A stretch of DNA of 64,000 nucleotides from Bombyx mori (lineage: Eukaryota > Arthropoda > Insecta > Lepidoptera > Bombycidae). This document shows, in pieces, positions 63,148 to 64,000 of the stretch. Both the position numbers and the translations under genes were made by a program. The DNA lies in assembly GCF_030269925.1 (NCBI RefSeq), contig NC_085128.1, positions 5,458,501-5,522,500 on the forward strand, in the 5' to 3' direction. Each line of letters starts with the position of its first letter. Positions within the stretch are counted from its first letter, which is position 1. Under the pieces are notes generated by a model. That model was not told the origin of the DNA and made no database searches. It saw only the letters and a program-made list of their open reading frames with translations.

Positions 63148-64000
63148 AAATAAAAAGAATAGTTTCAATAAAAGTTTTAACTATTCAATTAGTTCACTAT
63201 TCTAATTGAATAAGGGTAAGGTATGTAACCCCTTTCAGTCTATTTCTGCTGTGAAGGCCTCATGCCCTCCGATTTGAATTGCCAGATGAACTAAAACATA
63301 TATGTAAATATGATAAAAATAAAATTGTTCAAAACCGATCACTTTGTGAGGAGATGGGTGTAAAATTATATGAATTTAATTAAGTAGGAAGATATTTTTA
63401 TACCTTTATAATTTGTTATACTATACACATAATTAGCCTATCCGATCTTAAGTAACAAACTTGTGTTTCTAGATTATTAGCATTCGTTTCCTAAGAGACC
63501 TGGCTACATTTACTGTAATATATTATAAGATGATTTGTACCGTTTAATTTGACGTGAGATAATTTTAAATTATAAACTAGACTCCTTGCTGCTTCCTTTG
63601 AAAACGATCAAATTTAATACAACATTTTCAAATCGATACATAAATTCAACACGTTCAGAATCGGCGAGTGTTTATGCCAGAACGACTAAAGCCGGCGAAA
63701 ATTATGAGTAAAAACCGAAACCATTGTTCTGGGGCTGCGCCGCTCCGAACACGAATATGAAAGCAAGTCGCATACAATAAACATGCCCATAAATAAATAA
63801 ATAAGCACGAATTTAATAACAAGTCTCGGACTAAGTAATGGCCCCCAGGAGGCAGCTCCACACATATTATGGGACCAGTTTTTTTTTTTTTTTATATAAA
63901 ACTTTTACGCGCATTTCTTAGCGTTGTATTAAAAAATTTAAACACTATAATTTGGAGACGATAGAAGGCGCAGGCTTTTTCCGAAATTAAATACTTGGGA
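63148..64000. other. AT-rich end of window
   Basis: No gene recognised; only the short Bm1 scrap at 63239-63285 and a T-run at 63878-63891. Confidence 0.45.

Noticed and set aside
1..64000. A new multigene defence or metabolic system
   Set aside because: The window is eukaryotic, with one partial host gene and transposon debris; no co-ordinated gene set is visible.

Overview
This is a lepidopteran nuclear genome window, almost certainly silkworm (Bombyx mori or a very close relative). The main reason is the dense load of Bm1-type SINEs. One copy at 60261-60694 still has its tRNA-derived head with A and B boxes, and about 18 further copies or relics are scattered across the window. The background is AT-rich, genes are split by introns, and splice sites follow GT-AG.

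The only host gene I can support is the 3' end of a DOCK-family guanine-nucleotide exchange factor on the + strand. It spans 736-11920 in nine exons whose phases all agree, coding about 450 residues and ending in TAA. The encoded text matches the C-terminal part of the DHR-2 domain in the DOCK3/DOCK4 style (insect Sponge, spg). A tail follows in which four successive exons each carry one SH3-ligand motif of the PxxPx[RK] type. The 5' part and the promoter lie off the left edge. The introns hold Bm1, LINE tails, Helitrons, an RTE fragment inverted at its 5' part, a DD37D mariner with intact ends, a decayed DDE transposase and a degenerate U1 snRNA copy.

From 11921 to about 17509 the sequence is AT-rich, with only a jockey tail and one dispersed repeat. 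It may hold a long 3' UTR. From 17510 to 64000 I find no convincing host gene. The region is intergenic or deep intronic and made largely of mobile-element debris: jockey-clade LINE tails of three related types, RTE-type fragments, a second mariner (DD34D), Helitrons, fold-back elements, a minisatellite and unidentified dispersed repeats.

The most notable locus is 19070-24892. It is an LTR retrotransposon on the minus strand with two 364-bp LTRs that look identical and flanking TATA repeats, so it inserted recently. Its interior is decayed: gag zinc knuckle and integrase C-terminus remain, no reverse transcriptase is seen, and it carries a Bm1 copy that is itself split by an R1-clade LINE piece. 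Its right LTR was later split by a jockey-clade LINE with an uninterrupted reverse-transcriptase ORF and a perfect 10-bp target duplication. The order of nested events can be read from the sequence.

I see no operon, CRISPR or new multigene system. The interest lies in the host gene's tail, the U1 relic and the layered transposon history.
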